Assembly: GCA_021773435.1 (NCBI GenBank)
Contig: JAJFKC010000038.1
Location: forward strand, 1 to 64,000
Direction of reading: 5' to 3'
Source of the DNA: Porticoccaceae bacterium
Lineage (GTDB): Bacteria > Pseudomonadota > Gammaproteobacteria > Pseudomonadales > Porticoccaceae
Length of the DNA: 64,000 nt
Below the pieces are notes generated by a model. That model made no database searches. It saw only the letters and a list, made by a program, of their open reading frames with translations, and had not been told where the DNA came from. This document shows positions 39,418 through 50,106 of this stretch, one piece after another. Position numbers and translations under genes: made by a program. The stretch's first letter is position 1. The number at the start of each line of letters is the position of its first letter.

Positions 39418-40635
39418 TTGTTACTCCCTATGTCCTTATCAAAGAGAGCGGTTCGCAGAGCAAAGGCCGGTAAGATGGTGAGGAAAATGTATGACAGTGA
39501 TGACCTGTATCTGAAAATCTCCCCAAGTGGACGTAAGCGATGGCGACTGAAATATGATTTTGACGGTATATCGGTAAGACTGCCTCTCGGTACATACCCG
39601 GATGTTTCCTTGAAAGACGCGCGAAATTCGCGCGAGGAAGCTCGTAAACTGCTCGCTGAGGGAATCGATCCGGCCAAAAAACGCGATGCGAAACTGCCGG
39701 AGAAAAAACCAGAAATAATTAAGCAGGCTGCAAACAGCTTTGAAATCGTCACAGAAGAATGGTTCGCCAAACATTCGATGAACTGGTCAGCAAGTTATGG
39801 TGACCAGATTATGCGGCGCATGGAGCGAGAAATCTTCCCGATGATAGGCGATAAGGCCATCGCAGATATTAGCTCTACACAGTTGTCGGAAGCGATCCAC
39901 CAAATTGAACAAAGGGGTGCATTGACAACCGCGCAGAGGGCATTAGCCGATTGCGGGAAAATATTTGTTTACGCTGTCGCCACCGGACAGGTAGAAAGCA
40001 ACCCGTGCAGTGACCTACGTAGCTTGCTATCCCCCGATAAGAAGAAAAAGTCAAATTCAGCCATATCCGAACCTAAGCGGGTCGCTGAAATGCTACGCGC
40101 ACTGGATAGTTATAACGGCGCGCTACCTGTACGTTGTGCGCTCCGTTTGGCGCCATTGGTATTTGTGCGCCCGAAAGAATTACGTGACGCGCAATGGGAG
40201 GATATCAATTTAGACACGGAGGAATGGCGCTACATTGTCACCAAAACTGACAGCCAGCATATTGTCCCCCTGGCCAGTCAGGCTGTTACTATTTTAAAAG
40301 AACTGAAACTCCAAACCGGAGATGGTCGCTATGTTTTTTCTAGCGCGAAAAACACCAATGGTGATAAACCCATGGGTGACAATGCCATAGGAGCCGCCAT
40401 GCGGCGCGTCGGGATAGGTAAGGATGATATGAGTGGCCACGGTTTTCGGGTGATGGCACGAACGCTCCTAAATGAGGAGCTCCGCTTTCGACCGGACTTC
40501 ATTAACCATCAGCTCGCACATCTTGTCCGTGATTCAAATGGTTACGCGTACAAAAGTGCTGACCACTTGCCCGAGCGGCGCAAGATGATGCAGGAATGGG
40601 CGGACTATCTAGACAAACTGAAAGCCACGACCTAG
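39418..40635 (+). CDS. Tyrosine-type integrase (DUF4102 N-terminal type)
   Basis: DDLYLKISPSGRKRWRLKYDFDG; catalytic pattern RLAPLVFVRPKEL ... GHGFRVMART ... HLVRDSNGYAY. Confidence 0.92.
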   Translation: MLLPMSLSKRAVRRAKAGKMVRKMYDSDDLYLKISPSGRKRWRLKYDFDGISVRLPLGTYPDVSLKDARNSREEARKLLAEGIDPAKKRDAKLPEKKPEIIKQAANSFEIVTEEWFAKHSMNWSASYGDQIMRRMEREIFPMIGDKAIADISSTQLSEAIHQIEQRGALTTAQRALADCGKIFVYAVATGQVESNPCSDLRSLLSPDKKKKSNSAISEPKRVAEMLRALDSYNGALPVRCALRLAPLVFVRPKELRDAQWEDINLDTEEWRYIVTKTDSQHIVPLASQAVTILKELKLQTGDGRYVFSSAKNTNGDKPMGDNAIGAAMRRVGIGKDDMSGHGFRVMARTLLNEELRFRPDFINHQLAHLVRDSNGYAYKSADHLPERRKMMQEWADYLDKLKATT

Positions 40636-40654
40636 ACAAACTGAAAACCACGGC
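40609..40654 (+). repeat. 23-bp tandem duplication at the integrase 3' end
   Basis: CTAGACAAACTGAAAGCCACGAC / CTAGACAAACTGAAAACCACGGC. Confidence 0.9.
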
Positions 40655-41053
40655 GTAAATAATTCTTATGCGCTATTTTTATAACTCGTTTTTTAATAAC
40701 CCAAAGCCGTCGATTCAAACACTACAGGCTATAGAACAAATAGAATGGTTTACCTCCCACCCAACAGATAAACATCTGAGGCTGCAAACACCATTGTGTT
40801 AACAATACGAGGGTACCCGCCACCACACTCCACCCAGTTTCGCTGTACCAGGCACCACGCACCACGCACTCTATATTGCCCCACGTAACGCCCTCGCTAA
40901 TAAATTAGCCAGTTTGCAAAAAGAATAGTAGCCACAATTATTAATATAGCTCTTGATCTAAAAATTCGCGGCCACATTTGCACAACCTTGACCCTAGTAC
41001 CTGGCACCAGGTACCTTGTCCCTGGTTCTTGAACTCCCGGTTGAAAAACCAGG

Positions 41054-41443
41054 CTATGCGCGTTTTGGCGATATCTGAACCAGCATCCCGTTAGCTGATT
41101 TTGGATGAATATAAACCTGCGGAGTGCCAACGCCAATCAATTTTACGCCCTTGTCCTGAAGCTGTTTAACCATCGCATCAACATCGTCCACCTCCAGGGC
41201 CATCGTGTGCAAGCCTTCGCCGCGGGACTCCAGCGCTCGGCCCACAGCCGATTCGTTATCAGTAGGCGACACCAGCTCAATAAAGCCTCCAGTATCCAGT
41301 TGGAAAAAGGCTTGTTTGATACCCAGGACTTCAGATTCAGCCGTGCGTTCTAACTCCATACCAAATTTGTCCCGCCAGGTTTCAATACTTGTATCGATAT
41401 CTTTTACCCGAATAACCAGATGATCTACACCTTTAAATGCCAT
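41054..41443 (-). CDS. VOC-family (glyoxalase-like) protein
   Basis: VDHLVIRVKDIDTSIETWRDKFGMEL...HTMALEVDDVDAMV. Confidence 0.92.
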   Translation of the reverse strand: MAFKGVDHLVIRVKDIDTSIETWRDKFGMELERTAESEVLGIKQAFFQLDTGGFIELVSPTDNESAVGRALESRGEGLHTMALEVDDVDAMVKQLQDKGVKLIGVGTPQVYIHPKSANGMLVQISPKRA

Positions 41444-41503
41444 GATAATTTCCTCTTTTATTTAGTTATGTGCTACTTGCCTGAACACCAAAAAGCTAAG
41501 TTA

Positions 41504-42715
41504 CTAAAAAACCTGGCGCCCAATAATGCCACTATCAGCTAGTTTGAGTATTTCCTCAGGGGAAAGACCTAGTAACTCACCGTAAACAGATTCGTTATGC
41601 TCACCCAATTTTGGCGGCAATCGCGCCTCTATGGCTTCGCCTGTGGCGATATTGAGCGGTGAGTTCATCAGTGTTACTTCGCCCATCACCGGATGATCAA
41701 TATCCCGCAACATGCCCCGGTCGTGCAAGTGCTGATCTTGCAGCACCTCTTCAACATCACGCACCACGGCACTGGGAACGCCTACAGCCTGTAGCGTTTC
41801 AAGCACAGCCGTTTTGCTGTGCTGACGCGTCCACGCGGTAACAATGTTGTCGACCTCTACCATGTGCTGGGCACGCCCGTCCCGGGTTTTCAGGTCTTCA
41901 TTATCGAGCAAATCAAGCCGACCTATGGCCTTGAGTAAGCTTCGCCAATGACCATCGCGAACGCAAATAATGGACACGTGACCATCATTTGCCTCATAAA
42001 CATTATAGGGAGCCAGGGTTAGCGCGGCATGGCGATTATCGGTGCGCTCCTGCACTTTCCGGCCGTGGTAATAATAGGCCCCGAACACCGAGGCCAGGGT
42101 CGGCAACACCGTATCCTGCATGGCCATATCGATGATCGCGCCCCGATCGGTTTTATCCCGCTCAAATAGCTTAGTCACTACAGCGGCATACAGGTGGACA
42201 CCACCGAAGAAATCACACAATGCCACACCAGCCCTTAAGGGTGGCGAATCCGCAAAGCCAGTCACACTCATGATGCCCGACATGGCCTGAACAGTTAAAT
42301 CCATGGCCAGATAATCGCGGTGTAAGCCGCTGCGACCATATCCCGACCCTGCGGCATAGATAAGTCGCGGATTTACCTCCAGCAATATATCTGCCGATAA
42401 ACCTAAATTTTCCATGGTGTCTGGGGCATAATTTTCCAGCACAACATCGGCTTTTTTGACCAGTTGCTTGAACATATCGCGCCCTTTATCTGACTTTAGA
42501 TCAAGGGAAATCGATTCCTTATTCTGATTTAACATCATAAAAGGATAGGCTGCCGAACTAGTTTCAGATGGGCCACGGAGTGTCTCGCCTTTAAGCGACT
42601 CCACCTTGATAACCCGTGCTCCAGCCATGGCCATCAAAAAGGTGGCGTAGGGACCATTGTAGATTTGGCCGAGATCCAGCACAGTAATACCTGTAAGACT
42701 TGCGCTCTCGGTCAT
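41504..42715 (-). CDS. CaiB/BaiF family CoA-transferase
   Basis: GITVLDLGQIYNGPYATFLMAMAGARVIKVE; start MTESASL at 42715. Confidence 0.94.
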   Translation of the reverse strand: MTESASLTGITVLDLGQIYNGPYATFLMAMAGARVIKVESLKGETLRGPSETSSAAYPFMMLNQNKESISLDLKSDKGRDMFKQLVKKADVVLENYAPDTMENLGLSADILLEVNPRLIYAAGSGYGRSGLHRDYLAMDLTVQAMSGIMSVTGFADSPPLRAGVALCDFFGGVHLYAAVVTKLFERDKTDRGAIIDMAMQDTVLPTLASVFGAYYYHGRKVQERTDNRHAALTLAPYNVYEANDGHVSIICVRDGHWRSLLKAIGRLDLLDNEDLKTRDGRAQHMVEVDNIVTAWTRQHSKTAVLETLQAVGVPSAVVRDVEEVLQDQHLHDRGMLRDIDHPVMGEVTLMNSPLNIATGEAIEARLPPKLGEHNESVYGELLGLSPEEILKLADSGIIGRQVF

Positions 42716-42884
42716 GCTTATTTCCTGAAGATAGTCGAATAACAATATGGGCCAATAGTAGCACTTGTCGAGCTTAGATCTTAAACACGCGGTCAGGGAC
42801 TCAGAATCCCGTTGAACGTGATTTGGCGACAAGCTGTCATTGAGTTTATGCTGGAACAATTACTAGAAAAATAACTGAAAAATA

Positions 42885-43787
42885 ATGTGCGAGATGAACT
42901 TTCATCTGAAGCCAAGCCTGCTCATCGCTTTATGCTTGCTGCTTTCGAGCTGTGATCGCACCCAGTTTTTCTATGATCGTGCCGACTGGTTGATCCGCTA
43001 CAAAATAGATCATTATCTCGACCTGGATGCCCCTCAAAAACGCGTTATAAAACAAGACGTTGAGCAATTGCTAGGTTGGCACCGGCGCACCCAGTTAACC
43101 TGCTATGCCGAACTCATTGATGAATTTGAAAGCCGCGCCCGGAACGCGACAACAGTCGCTGACCTGCATTGGCTGGAGGCTAAATTCAGTGATCATTATT
43201 ATGCCGCTATCGACAATATTATCGAACCTACAGCGGTCGTTCTCAGTGAGCTGGATACAAAGCAAATCAACCACTTCGAAAAACGTTTAGCGAAAGATCG
43301 TTCCGAACTCAGAGATGAACTTGAACGAAACCCAGATCAAAGGCAAAAACGCAAAACTAAAAAGACCCTGACTGGCATTAAAAAATGGTTTGGCAGCCTG
43401 CCCAGCACTCAAAAAGCATGGATAACAAAACGTAGCGAAGAATTGCCCGACGCTTACGGCCCGTGGCTGGAAAACAGAACGCAACGTGACCGCGCGCTGA
43501 TTAAATTATTGCGCTCACAACCCACTCCGCAAATGATCGGCAGGCTTATCATGCCTTTGTGGATCGACGCCGGAGCATCAATGTCGAGCGAGACCAACGC
43601 GCTAATTGAAGAATTGAAGAGGCAAAGCCGATCGATGGCCGTTGAGTTCTACGCTTCGACAAGCCCAAAACAGAAAGCACATTTCTGGAAGCGTTTGCAG
43701 GAATATCGAAACGATTTCATCCAACTTGCCAGTGCCGACGGGGCTGCGCAGTGCGCTTCGACTGAAGGACTGGCAAGCTCAAGATAG
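42885..43787 (+). CDS. DUF6279-like lipoprotein
   Basis: Lipobox-like LLLSSCDRTQFFYDRADWLIRYKIDHYLDL. Confidence 0.75.
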   Translation: MCEMNFHLKPSLLIALCLLLSSCDRTQFFYDRADWLIRYKIDHYLDLDAPQKRVIKQDVEQLLGWHRRTQLTCYAELIDEFESRARNATTVADLHWLEAKFSDHYYAAIDNIIEPTAVVLSELDTKQINHFEKRLAKDRSELRDELERNPDQRQKRKTKKTLTGIKKWFGSLPSTQKAWITKRSEELPDAYGPWLENRTQRDRALIKLLRSQPTPQMIGRLIMPLWIDAGASMSSETNALIEELKRQSRSMAVEFYASTSPKQKAHFWKRLQEYRNDFIQLASADGAAQCASTEGLASSR

Positions 43788-43898
43788 GCCTCCGATTAGC
43801 TTATCTCGAATAGAAAGCGCTTAGGCGAATACCTACCTTAGTTTCCAGTTATGCTTAAATAGTCTGGAAACCACTCCCCGAACGTTCAATGACGTAAT

Positions 43899-44771
43899 GT
43901 GAATAACATGACAACATCGGATAAAAACCAAAAAGCCCGGATCAAAGTAAAAGCTCAAACCCACGCAGAAGAAATTACTCAGCAAGGCTACACCGTGGTA
44001 CGTGATGCCATTGCCCCAGAGCTAGTATCGGAATTGAAAGATACCCTGGCCAGGTTTGAAGATCAGCAGAAAATGACCTTTAGCAACAACGACTTTGAGG
44101 GCTTCAAAACTGCGCGCATCTTTAACCTGCTCAATTACGACCAGATATTCGCACAAATCCCCATTCACCCTAATTTGCTGCCGGTAGGCGAGGCTATTCT
44201 CGACCAGGGGCTTTTACTCTCATCGATATCCGCAATCGCCATGCACCCCGGCGAGTCAGTCCAACCGATTCACGCCGATACCCAACTGCTAAACCTTACG
44301 CGGCCACACGTGTCTATTTCTATTGCCTGCATGGTGGCCCTTTCGGATTACACCGCAAATAATGGTGCTACTCGCATCATCCCTGGCAGTCATTTATTGC
44401 CCGACAACCCCGAGTACGGCGCCGAATTTCCTGACGCGATTCCGGTGGAATTTAAGGCCGGTAGCGCGCTATTTTTTGACAGCCAACTCTGGCATGGTGG
44501 TGGAGCTAACAATACCAGCGAGTCGAGAATCGGCGTGGTGTTCGCCTATTGCGCAGGCTGGACTCGCCCCCAGGAAAATCTCCTACTCGGCCTCAGCAGG
44601 GAACGGGTGCAAACCCTACCCCGACGCCTGCAGGAATTATTGGGCTACAGTATCTACAAAGGCCAATGGGGCCATATCGAAAGACAAGACCCCATTGAAC
44701 TGATTGGCTCAACCCCCGGCAAAGGCATGGTCTGGGATGCCAGCGAGCGGCAGAAGAATAGTCGGAAATAA
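43899..44771 (+). CDS. Phytanoyl-CoA dioxygenase family protein
   Basis: HADTQLLNL ... GATRIIPGSHLLPD ... LWHGGGANNTSESRIGV. Confidence 0.9.
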   Translation: MNNMTTSDKNQKARIKVKAQTHAEEITQQGYTVVRDAIAPELVSELKDTLARFEDQQKMTFSNNDFEGFKTARIFNLLNYDQIFAQIPIHPNLLPVGEAILDQGLLLSSISAIAMHPGESVQPIHADTQLLNLTRPHVSISIACMVALSDYTANNGATRIIPGSHLLPDNPEYGAEFPDAIPVEFKAGSALFFDSQLWHGGGANNTSESRIGVVFAYCAGWTRPQENLLLGLSRERVQTLPRRLQELLGYSIYKGQWGHIERQDPIELIGSTPGKGMVWDASERQKNSRK

Positions 44772-44936
44772 ATATCTGAATACTGCCTCAGCACCTGAGT
44801 TCCGCAGCTTCCACATCCACCCTGATCCAAAACATAACCCTATCGGCTTTCAATTTATCGGTATTGCCATAGCGCCTATCGATAATCAACAGGCGGGCAT
44901 GGTAGCCTAGCGGCCCTAAATTAACTGGAGCTCACC

Positions 44937-46163
44937 ATGAGTGAAGCTAACCCAAAGACCGCTATGCTTGAGGGCGTGCGCGTACTTGATTTTACACAGT
45001 ATGTGGCTGGACCAACCGTAACGCGCATGATGGCCGAGTTAGGTGCTGAGATCATCAAGGTCGAACAGGCACCAGGGGGAGATCCGTCTCGGCAAATACC
45101 CGTGTTTAAAAATCGTCGTAGCGTTTATTACATCCAGCACAACCGCGGCAAGCAAAGCCTTTGTGTCGACTTTTCTAAGCCAGAAACTATCGACCTGCTG
45201 CACGACCTGGTTAAGACCGTCGATATCGTTGTGGAAAATTACGGCCCCAATGTCATGAAAAAACGCGGGCTGGATTATGAGGCACTGAACAAGATTCATC
45301 CCGAACTTATCATGCTGTCGATTTCGGCGTTTGGGCGGACTGGGCCCCTGTCCGATAAAGTCGGCTTCGATCTGATCGCCCAGGCATTTTCTGGACTGAT
45401 GCACATGACTGGCGAACCCGACCGACCACCACAATTTGTCAATATGGCTATCGCAGATGTTAACGCCGGCGTACACGGTTTTGCCTCGCTGGGCTACGCG
45501 CTATTTCACCGGGATCGCACCGGACGCGGACAATACATTGATATCGCCATGGTCGACGCCCTCTATCATATGCACGAGGCCAATGTGCAATTCTGTGCCA
45601 ACGCCAAATCGGAATTTAATCCCATTCGCTGCGGCACTCACAATAAAGGCCTTGCGCCTTATGGAGTGTTCAAAGGAGCCGAAGGCTGGATCGCAATTCT
45701 CGCTGGAGATTTGCAATGGGCCGGCCTGCCCCGAGCCATGGGGCGGGAAGATTTAATCGACGACCCGCGATTCGCTGAAACTCGCGCTCGCGCCAAACAC
45801 TCGGAAGAATTAGTTGAGTTGGTCGAGGCGTGGATGGCTACTCAGAAAGACGACCAGACAATTCTCGACGCACTCGGCGAACAACGCGTACCCTGTGCGC
45901 CAGTTTTATCCGTGCGAGACACCATTAATCATCCCCATTTTATTGCTCGCAATATGGTCCGCACACTGCCCGAAAATGGTCTTGACGAGGACATCACTAT
46001 TCCCGGGTTCCCCATTAAGTTTTCTGAAAACGCCGAGCTACCGGAACTGATGACCTCATCTCGGGGTGAAGATAACAGCAAGGTACTCAAGGCCGCACTG
46101 GGCTATGACGATGAGCAAATAAAAAGCTTGTTGGATCAAGGTGTTATTCAGGCGGCATCCTAA
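44937..46163 (+). CDS. CaiB/BaiF family CoA-transferase
   Basis: GVRVLDFTQYVAGPTVTRMMAELGAEIIKVEQAPGGDPSR. Confidence 0.95.
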   Translation: MSEANPKTAMLEGVRVLDFTQYVAGPTVTRMMAELGAEIIKVEQAPGGDPSRQIPVFKNRRSVYYIQHNRGKQSLCVDFSKPETIDLLHDLVKTVDIVVENYGPNVMKKRGLDYEALNKIHPELIMLSISAFGRTGPLSDKVGFDLIAQAFSGLMHMTGEPDRPPQFVNMAIADVNAGVHGFASLGYALFHRDRTGRGQYIDIAMVDALYHMHEANVQFCANAKSEFNPIRCGTHNKGLAPYGVFKGAEGWIAILAGDLQWAGLPRAMGREDLIDDPRFAETRARAKHSEELVELVEAWMATQKDDQTILDALGEQRVPCAPVLSVRDTINHPHFIARNMVRTLPENGLDEDITIPGFPIKFSENAELPELMTSSRGEDNSKVLKAALGYDDEQIKSLLDQGVIQAAS

Positions 46164-46256
46164 TTCGTTGCGCTGACGTGTACCCGGAAAATGGAACACA
46201 CTGCAAATAATCTAATTCCAAAGACAACCATCTATGAAAATTAAAAGGAGATACCT

Positions 46257-47168
46257 ATGAGCATTTCATTCGACGGACGAGTCGCTGTAGTCACCGGTGC
46301 GGGTTCCGGTCTGGGCCGAAGCCACGCCAGATACTTCGCTGCTAATGGTGCGAAAGTGGTGGTTAATGATCTCGGCGGCACCGTTGCAGGCACCGGCGGG
46401 TCGAGCAAAGCTGCCGATGAGGTGGTCAAGGAAATCACCGATGCTGGTGGTGTGGCGGTCGCAAACTACGACAGCGTCGCTACCGAAGAGGGCGGGACCA
46501 ATATTATTAAAACCGGCGTCGACAATTTCGGCAAAGTCGATATCTTAATCAACAACGCCGGTAACGTGCGCGACAAAAGCTTTGCCAAAATGGATTTGAA
46601 AGACTTCACCGCCTTGATGGATGTACATTTAATGGGCGCGGTATATTGCACCAAGGCCGCCTGGCCTTCGATGCTGGAAAATCGCTTTGGCCGAATTGTG
46701 ATGACGTCTTCTGCCGCCGGTCTCTATGGTACTCACGGCCATACCAATTATTCCAGCGCCAAAATCTCACTAATCGGCTTTATGAATGCCTTAAAGCAGG
46801 AAGGCACCTCAAAAAATGTGCTGGTCAACTCCGTCGCCCCGATGGCGCTGACCCGCATGACCGAAGAAGTCATGTCGCCGAAACTCGCTCCCAAAATGAA
46901 GCCAGAATATGTCACCGCGCTGGTCGCCTGGCTGTGCTCGGAGGAGAGCACGCTGGCTGGAGAAATTATTGAGGCGGGTATGGGTTATTACAGCAAAGTG
47001 CAAATAATTGAAGCACCGGGCTATATTTTCAAAGGCGACGACGTACCCACACCGGAGCAAATTCGTGACAGTTGGGACAAAATTAGCGACATGACCGGCG
47101 CACTACCTTATCCCGGCGCTGATGATGTTATTCGTGCTGTATTTGGCAAACTTAAAGCTAACAGTTAA
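46257..47168 (+). CDS. SDR-family dehydrogenase (MFE-2 type 3-hydroxyacyl-CoA dehydrogenase-like)
   Basis: VVTGAGSGLGRSHARYFAANGAKVVVNDLGG; YSSAKISLIG. Confidence 0.94.
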   Translation: MSISFDGRVAVVTGAGSGLGRSHARYFAANGAKVVVNDLGGTVAGTGGSSKAADEVVKEITDAGGVAVANYDSVATEEGGTNIIKTGVDNFGKVDILINNAGNVRDKSFAKMDLKDFTALMDVHLMGAVYCTKAAWPSMLENRFGRIVMTSSAAGLYGTHGHTNYSSAKISLIGFMNALKQEGTSKNVLVNSVAPMALTRMTEEVMSPKLAPKMKPEYVTALVAWLCSEESTLAGEIIEAGMGYYSKVQIIEAPGYIFKGDDVPTPEQIRDSWDKISDMTGALPYPGADDVIRAVFGKLKANS

Positions 47169-47177
47169 TCGAACTGT

Positions 47178-47216
47178 CCATCTAGCAAGCGCAGGCGTTT
47201 GACGCTTGCTAGATGG
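47178..47216. other. Strong intergenic hairpin (14-bp perfect stem)
   Basis: CCATCTAGCAAGCG-caggcgtttga-CGCTTGCTAGATGG. Confidence 0.85.
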
Positions 47217-47264
47217 TCCCGTAAAGCTTTTAATTCCACGCTAAAACTCAAGTTATTATTGCCC

Positions 47265-47804
47265 ATGCCTCGTCGACTCAATCTCTCCATTCTTGGTAGT
47301 TATTCTGCCAATGATATCGAGCATGGGCTCGCCTATGAACTTGGGGTCGGTCTTGCGGAACTCGGTTTCAATATTATCTCCGGCGGCCAGGAAGGTGTGA
47401 TGTTGAGCTTATGCAAGGCAATACATAATCATCGGAGTGACGGTTACAATAGCGCTTATATTGTCGGCATTCTGCCCAACAACAGTTTCGATGATGCTAA
47501 CCAATACCTTGATCTGGCCATTCCCGTCGGCGCACCACATTTACAAAATGCGACCGTGCCACTATCGGCCGATATTGTCATTGCAATCGGCGGTGCGGCG
47601 GGCACCCTGTCCGAGCTCGCTTTGGCCTGGCAGTTTAAAAAGCCTATCGCACTGCTCGGTACCGAGGGCTGGTCTGGGAAACTGGGTGGCCAAAGGTTAG
47701 ACACAAGGCGAGAGGAAGAGTTAACACATTTTCAGACCGTAGAGGGTTTGCTCGTCTGGGTCGATAAAACCAAAAGAGAAATCGATACTAAAAATACCGC
47801 ATAA
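47265..47804 (+). CDS. LOG/TIGR00725-like Rossmann family protein
   Basis: LSILGSYSANDIEHGLAYELGVGLAELGFNIISGGQEGVM ... IAIGGAAGTLSELALAW. Confidence 0.8.
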   Translation: MPRRLNLSILGSYSANDIEHGLAYELGVGLAELGFNIISGGQEGVMLSLCKAIHNHRSDGYNSAYIVGILPNNSFDDANQYLDLAIPVGAPHLQNATVPLSADIVIAIGGAAGTLSELALAWQFKKPIALLGTEGWSGKLGGQRLDTRREEELTHFQTVEGLLVWVDKTKREIDTKNTA

Positions 47805-47886
47805 ATTGTAATAACCAAAAAGTACAGGCTCAAATTAGGCGACCGATGGAATCTCACCACAAGGACAGGCCAGATCAACAAACAAT

Positions 47887-48606
47887 ATGACCTTAGTTTT
47901 TGAAGAACTCGACCACCAGGCAACCCCATTGGGCGACATCAGCCTGCGGCGGCGCGCTGAACCCCGTCTGAACGGTGAAATTCTATATGAAGTAAAGCTG
48001 GGCGACGAATTTTTAATGTCCAGCCTGTTTACTGCTGCCGAAATTGAACTGGCGCACCTCGGGCTTGCCCAGCTGAACGGTGACAATCTGGATGTAATCG
48101 TCGGCGGCCTGGGCCTTGGCTATACCGCCCTCGCAGCATTAGAGAATCCCGCAGTAAAACGTCTCACCGTTATCGAAATACTACAACCAGTGATTGACTG
48201 GCATCTGCACGGCCTTGTACCTGTTGGCCCTCAACTCAATGCCGATCGCCGCTGTGAACTCAGACAGGCAGACTTTTTTGCCGTCGCCATTAATCCAGAT
48301 TGCGGCTTTCATTCCGAACAACCCAGTCGGCAAGTGGATGCGGTATTGCTCGATATCGACCACGCACCAAATCACTGGCTGAATCCGCACAACAGCAGCT
48401 TTTATACAGAGGCGTCGCTACGGATATTGCACAGCAACATTTTGCCGGGAGGGGTCTTCGGGTTGTGGTCTAACGAACTACCATCAGAACAATTTACCGA
48501 TATGCTGGAAGCAGTTTTTCGACGGGTTGAAACCCATATCGTCAACTTCCCCAACCCTTATACCGATAGACAATCAAGTAATAGCGTGTACCTGGCAACT
48601 GTATAA
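47887..48606 (+). CDS. Spermidine synthase-like methyltransferase-fold protein
   Basis: VIVGGLGLGYTALAALE...LTVIEILQPVIDWH. Confidence 0.8.
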   Translation: MTLVFEELDHQATPLGDISLRRRAEPRLNGEILYEVKLGDEFLMSSLFTAAEIELAHLGLAQLNGDNLDVIVGGLGLGYTALAALENPAVKRLTVIEILQPVIDWHLHGLVPVGPQLNADRRCELRQADFFAVAINPDCGFHSEQPSRQVDAVLLDIDHAPNHWLNPHNSSFYTEASLRILHSNILPGGVFGLWSNELPSEQFTDMLEAVFRRVETHIVNFPNPYTDRQSSNSVYLATV

Positions 48607-48702
48607 ACGTCTTTAATTTAGTCACAACAGTTCAGTGATAATAAGTCAGTCACCATAAGTCATTCACCACGCTGCTAGAAATTCACGGCTGCTGCTACCA
48701 AT

Positions 48703-50070
48703 CTATCGACGAAAGGCATCACCGGTACGCAAATTGCGCTGTACCTCTGCCTCTAAAGCAGCATATACCCCGGCCTTGCGGGCATAGACTGGCCACTCAC
48801 GCACCACCGCTAATATCTGATCAATAATCTGTCCAGCCTCACGCCTAAAGTTAGTAATTAGCGTGCCCACAGCCAGCAAGTCATCCAAAATGAAATCGTC
48901 ACGTTTACCGTTCAAGGTTAACTGATGGGAGGCCACCCAGGGTGAGCCTTTTTTGTAACTGTAGGCAATATCGAAAGCGGGAGACAAGCGCCAAAGGGGG
49001 TTCATCTGCCCATCATTTAACTCACCTAAACCATCCAGCAGAAAACCAAAATTCTTGGTGTGATCATCGTGATTACGCGCAACCACGTTAAACACCATGC
49101 GGCGAAAAATCTCGACGGCATCCATCCGTGGCAGCTTTAATTGCCGGGCCACGGCGAGCAGCTGCTCATAACTGTAAGCACCAGGCTTTTTGTAATCAGC
49201 ATGATCCATAGCGCACAGCGACACGTAATGCAGCTTTCGGTTACCGACCCGCTCAAAGCGCCGGGTCATAAAGTGAGCGCGGCCGCTTTCAATCAACAAT
49301 TCTGAGGGAGAAATATTAATTCCCACATCGACAGCCATCAGATAATAAGCGTATTCCATGCGACCGAAACCCTGAGGATCACCGAAGCTTTCGCTGTCAG
49401 TTTTATGTTCTTCAACGCCATCAAACTTCAGAAGGTAATGCTCAAAGCCTTCGGGGGCATCCACCTGACCGGAACGAATCTGGGAGCGATCAGCATTCAC
49501 CGCTACTACCGCCTTGGCCCGGGCACCACCGGCTGAGGTACCCACCTGCAAAATCGCCTGCATAGCCTCGTGGTTTTGTTTGGTCATATCCGCGCCAACC
49601 CGTCGTTGCAAATGAACCCTTTCGTCCAACACCGTTTGCGCCATAGCTACCAGCGAATCCATGGCCAGGTCACCGGTCTCTTTAACGCCTCGATCAAAAG
49701 CGGGCAGAAACTCCAGAGCACCCATGCCCCGTTTACCGGTATAGAGAAGGCGCTCCACGGGTGTAAAAGAATAGGCATCACGGCCAGTTCTCGCCAGCCA
49801 GGCGTTGATGACTGCGTTGCCAAAGTCATCCGGCAATGTGTCGGCAAACACCGCTGGCAGGCCACGATAAGTAGCGGTATTTAAGCCGGGAAATTGATAT
49901 TTCGTGGCCGCCACAGGCATGTGCAAAGGGGCAATTTCCAGACCTGATTCACGTCCCTGTTTACGCCATTCGGCTGAGAATTCAAAAGTGCTCAGACCAC
50001 TGCCTGGTTCATAGGCGAGCGCCCCCACCTGCTTACCCCACAACCGGACTTCAGCCAGGTTTTCCATCAT
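48703..50070 (-). CDS. HipA-family serine/threonine kinase toxin
   Basis: HYLLKFDGV, HFMTRRFERVG, NVVARNHDDHTKNFGFLLD, PAFDIAYSY. Confidence 0.93.
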   Translation of the reverse strand: MMENLAEVRLWGKQVGALAYEPGSGLSTFEFSAEWRKQGRESGLEIAPLHMPVAATKYQFPGLNTATYRGLPAVFADTLPDDFGNAVINAWLARTGRDAYSFTPVERLLYTGKRGMGALEFLPAFDRGVKETGDLAMDSLVAMAQTVLDERVHLQRRVGADMTKQNHEAMQAILQVGTSAGGARAKAVVAVNADRSQIRSGQVDAPEGFEHYLLKFDGVEEHKTDSESFGDPQGFGRMEYAYYLMAVDVGINISPSELLIESGRAHFMTRRFERVGNRKLHYVSLCAMDHADYKKPGAYSYEQLLAVARQLKLPRMDAVEIFRRMVFNVVARNHDDHTKNFGFLLDGLGELNDGQMNPLWRLSPAFDIAYSYKKGSPWVASHQLTLNGKRDDFILDDLLAVGTLITNFRREAGQIIDQILAVVREWPVYARKAGVYAALEAEVQRNLRTGDAFRR

Positions 50071-50106
50071 TAATTTAAAAGCACGTCGAGTGTTTAAGTG
50101 TCGGCA

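Noticed and set aside
40897-41136. 79-aa minus-strand ORF with GTRYLVPGTR
   Set aside because: Encoded by a palindromic intergenic repeat; not convincing as a protein.
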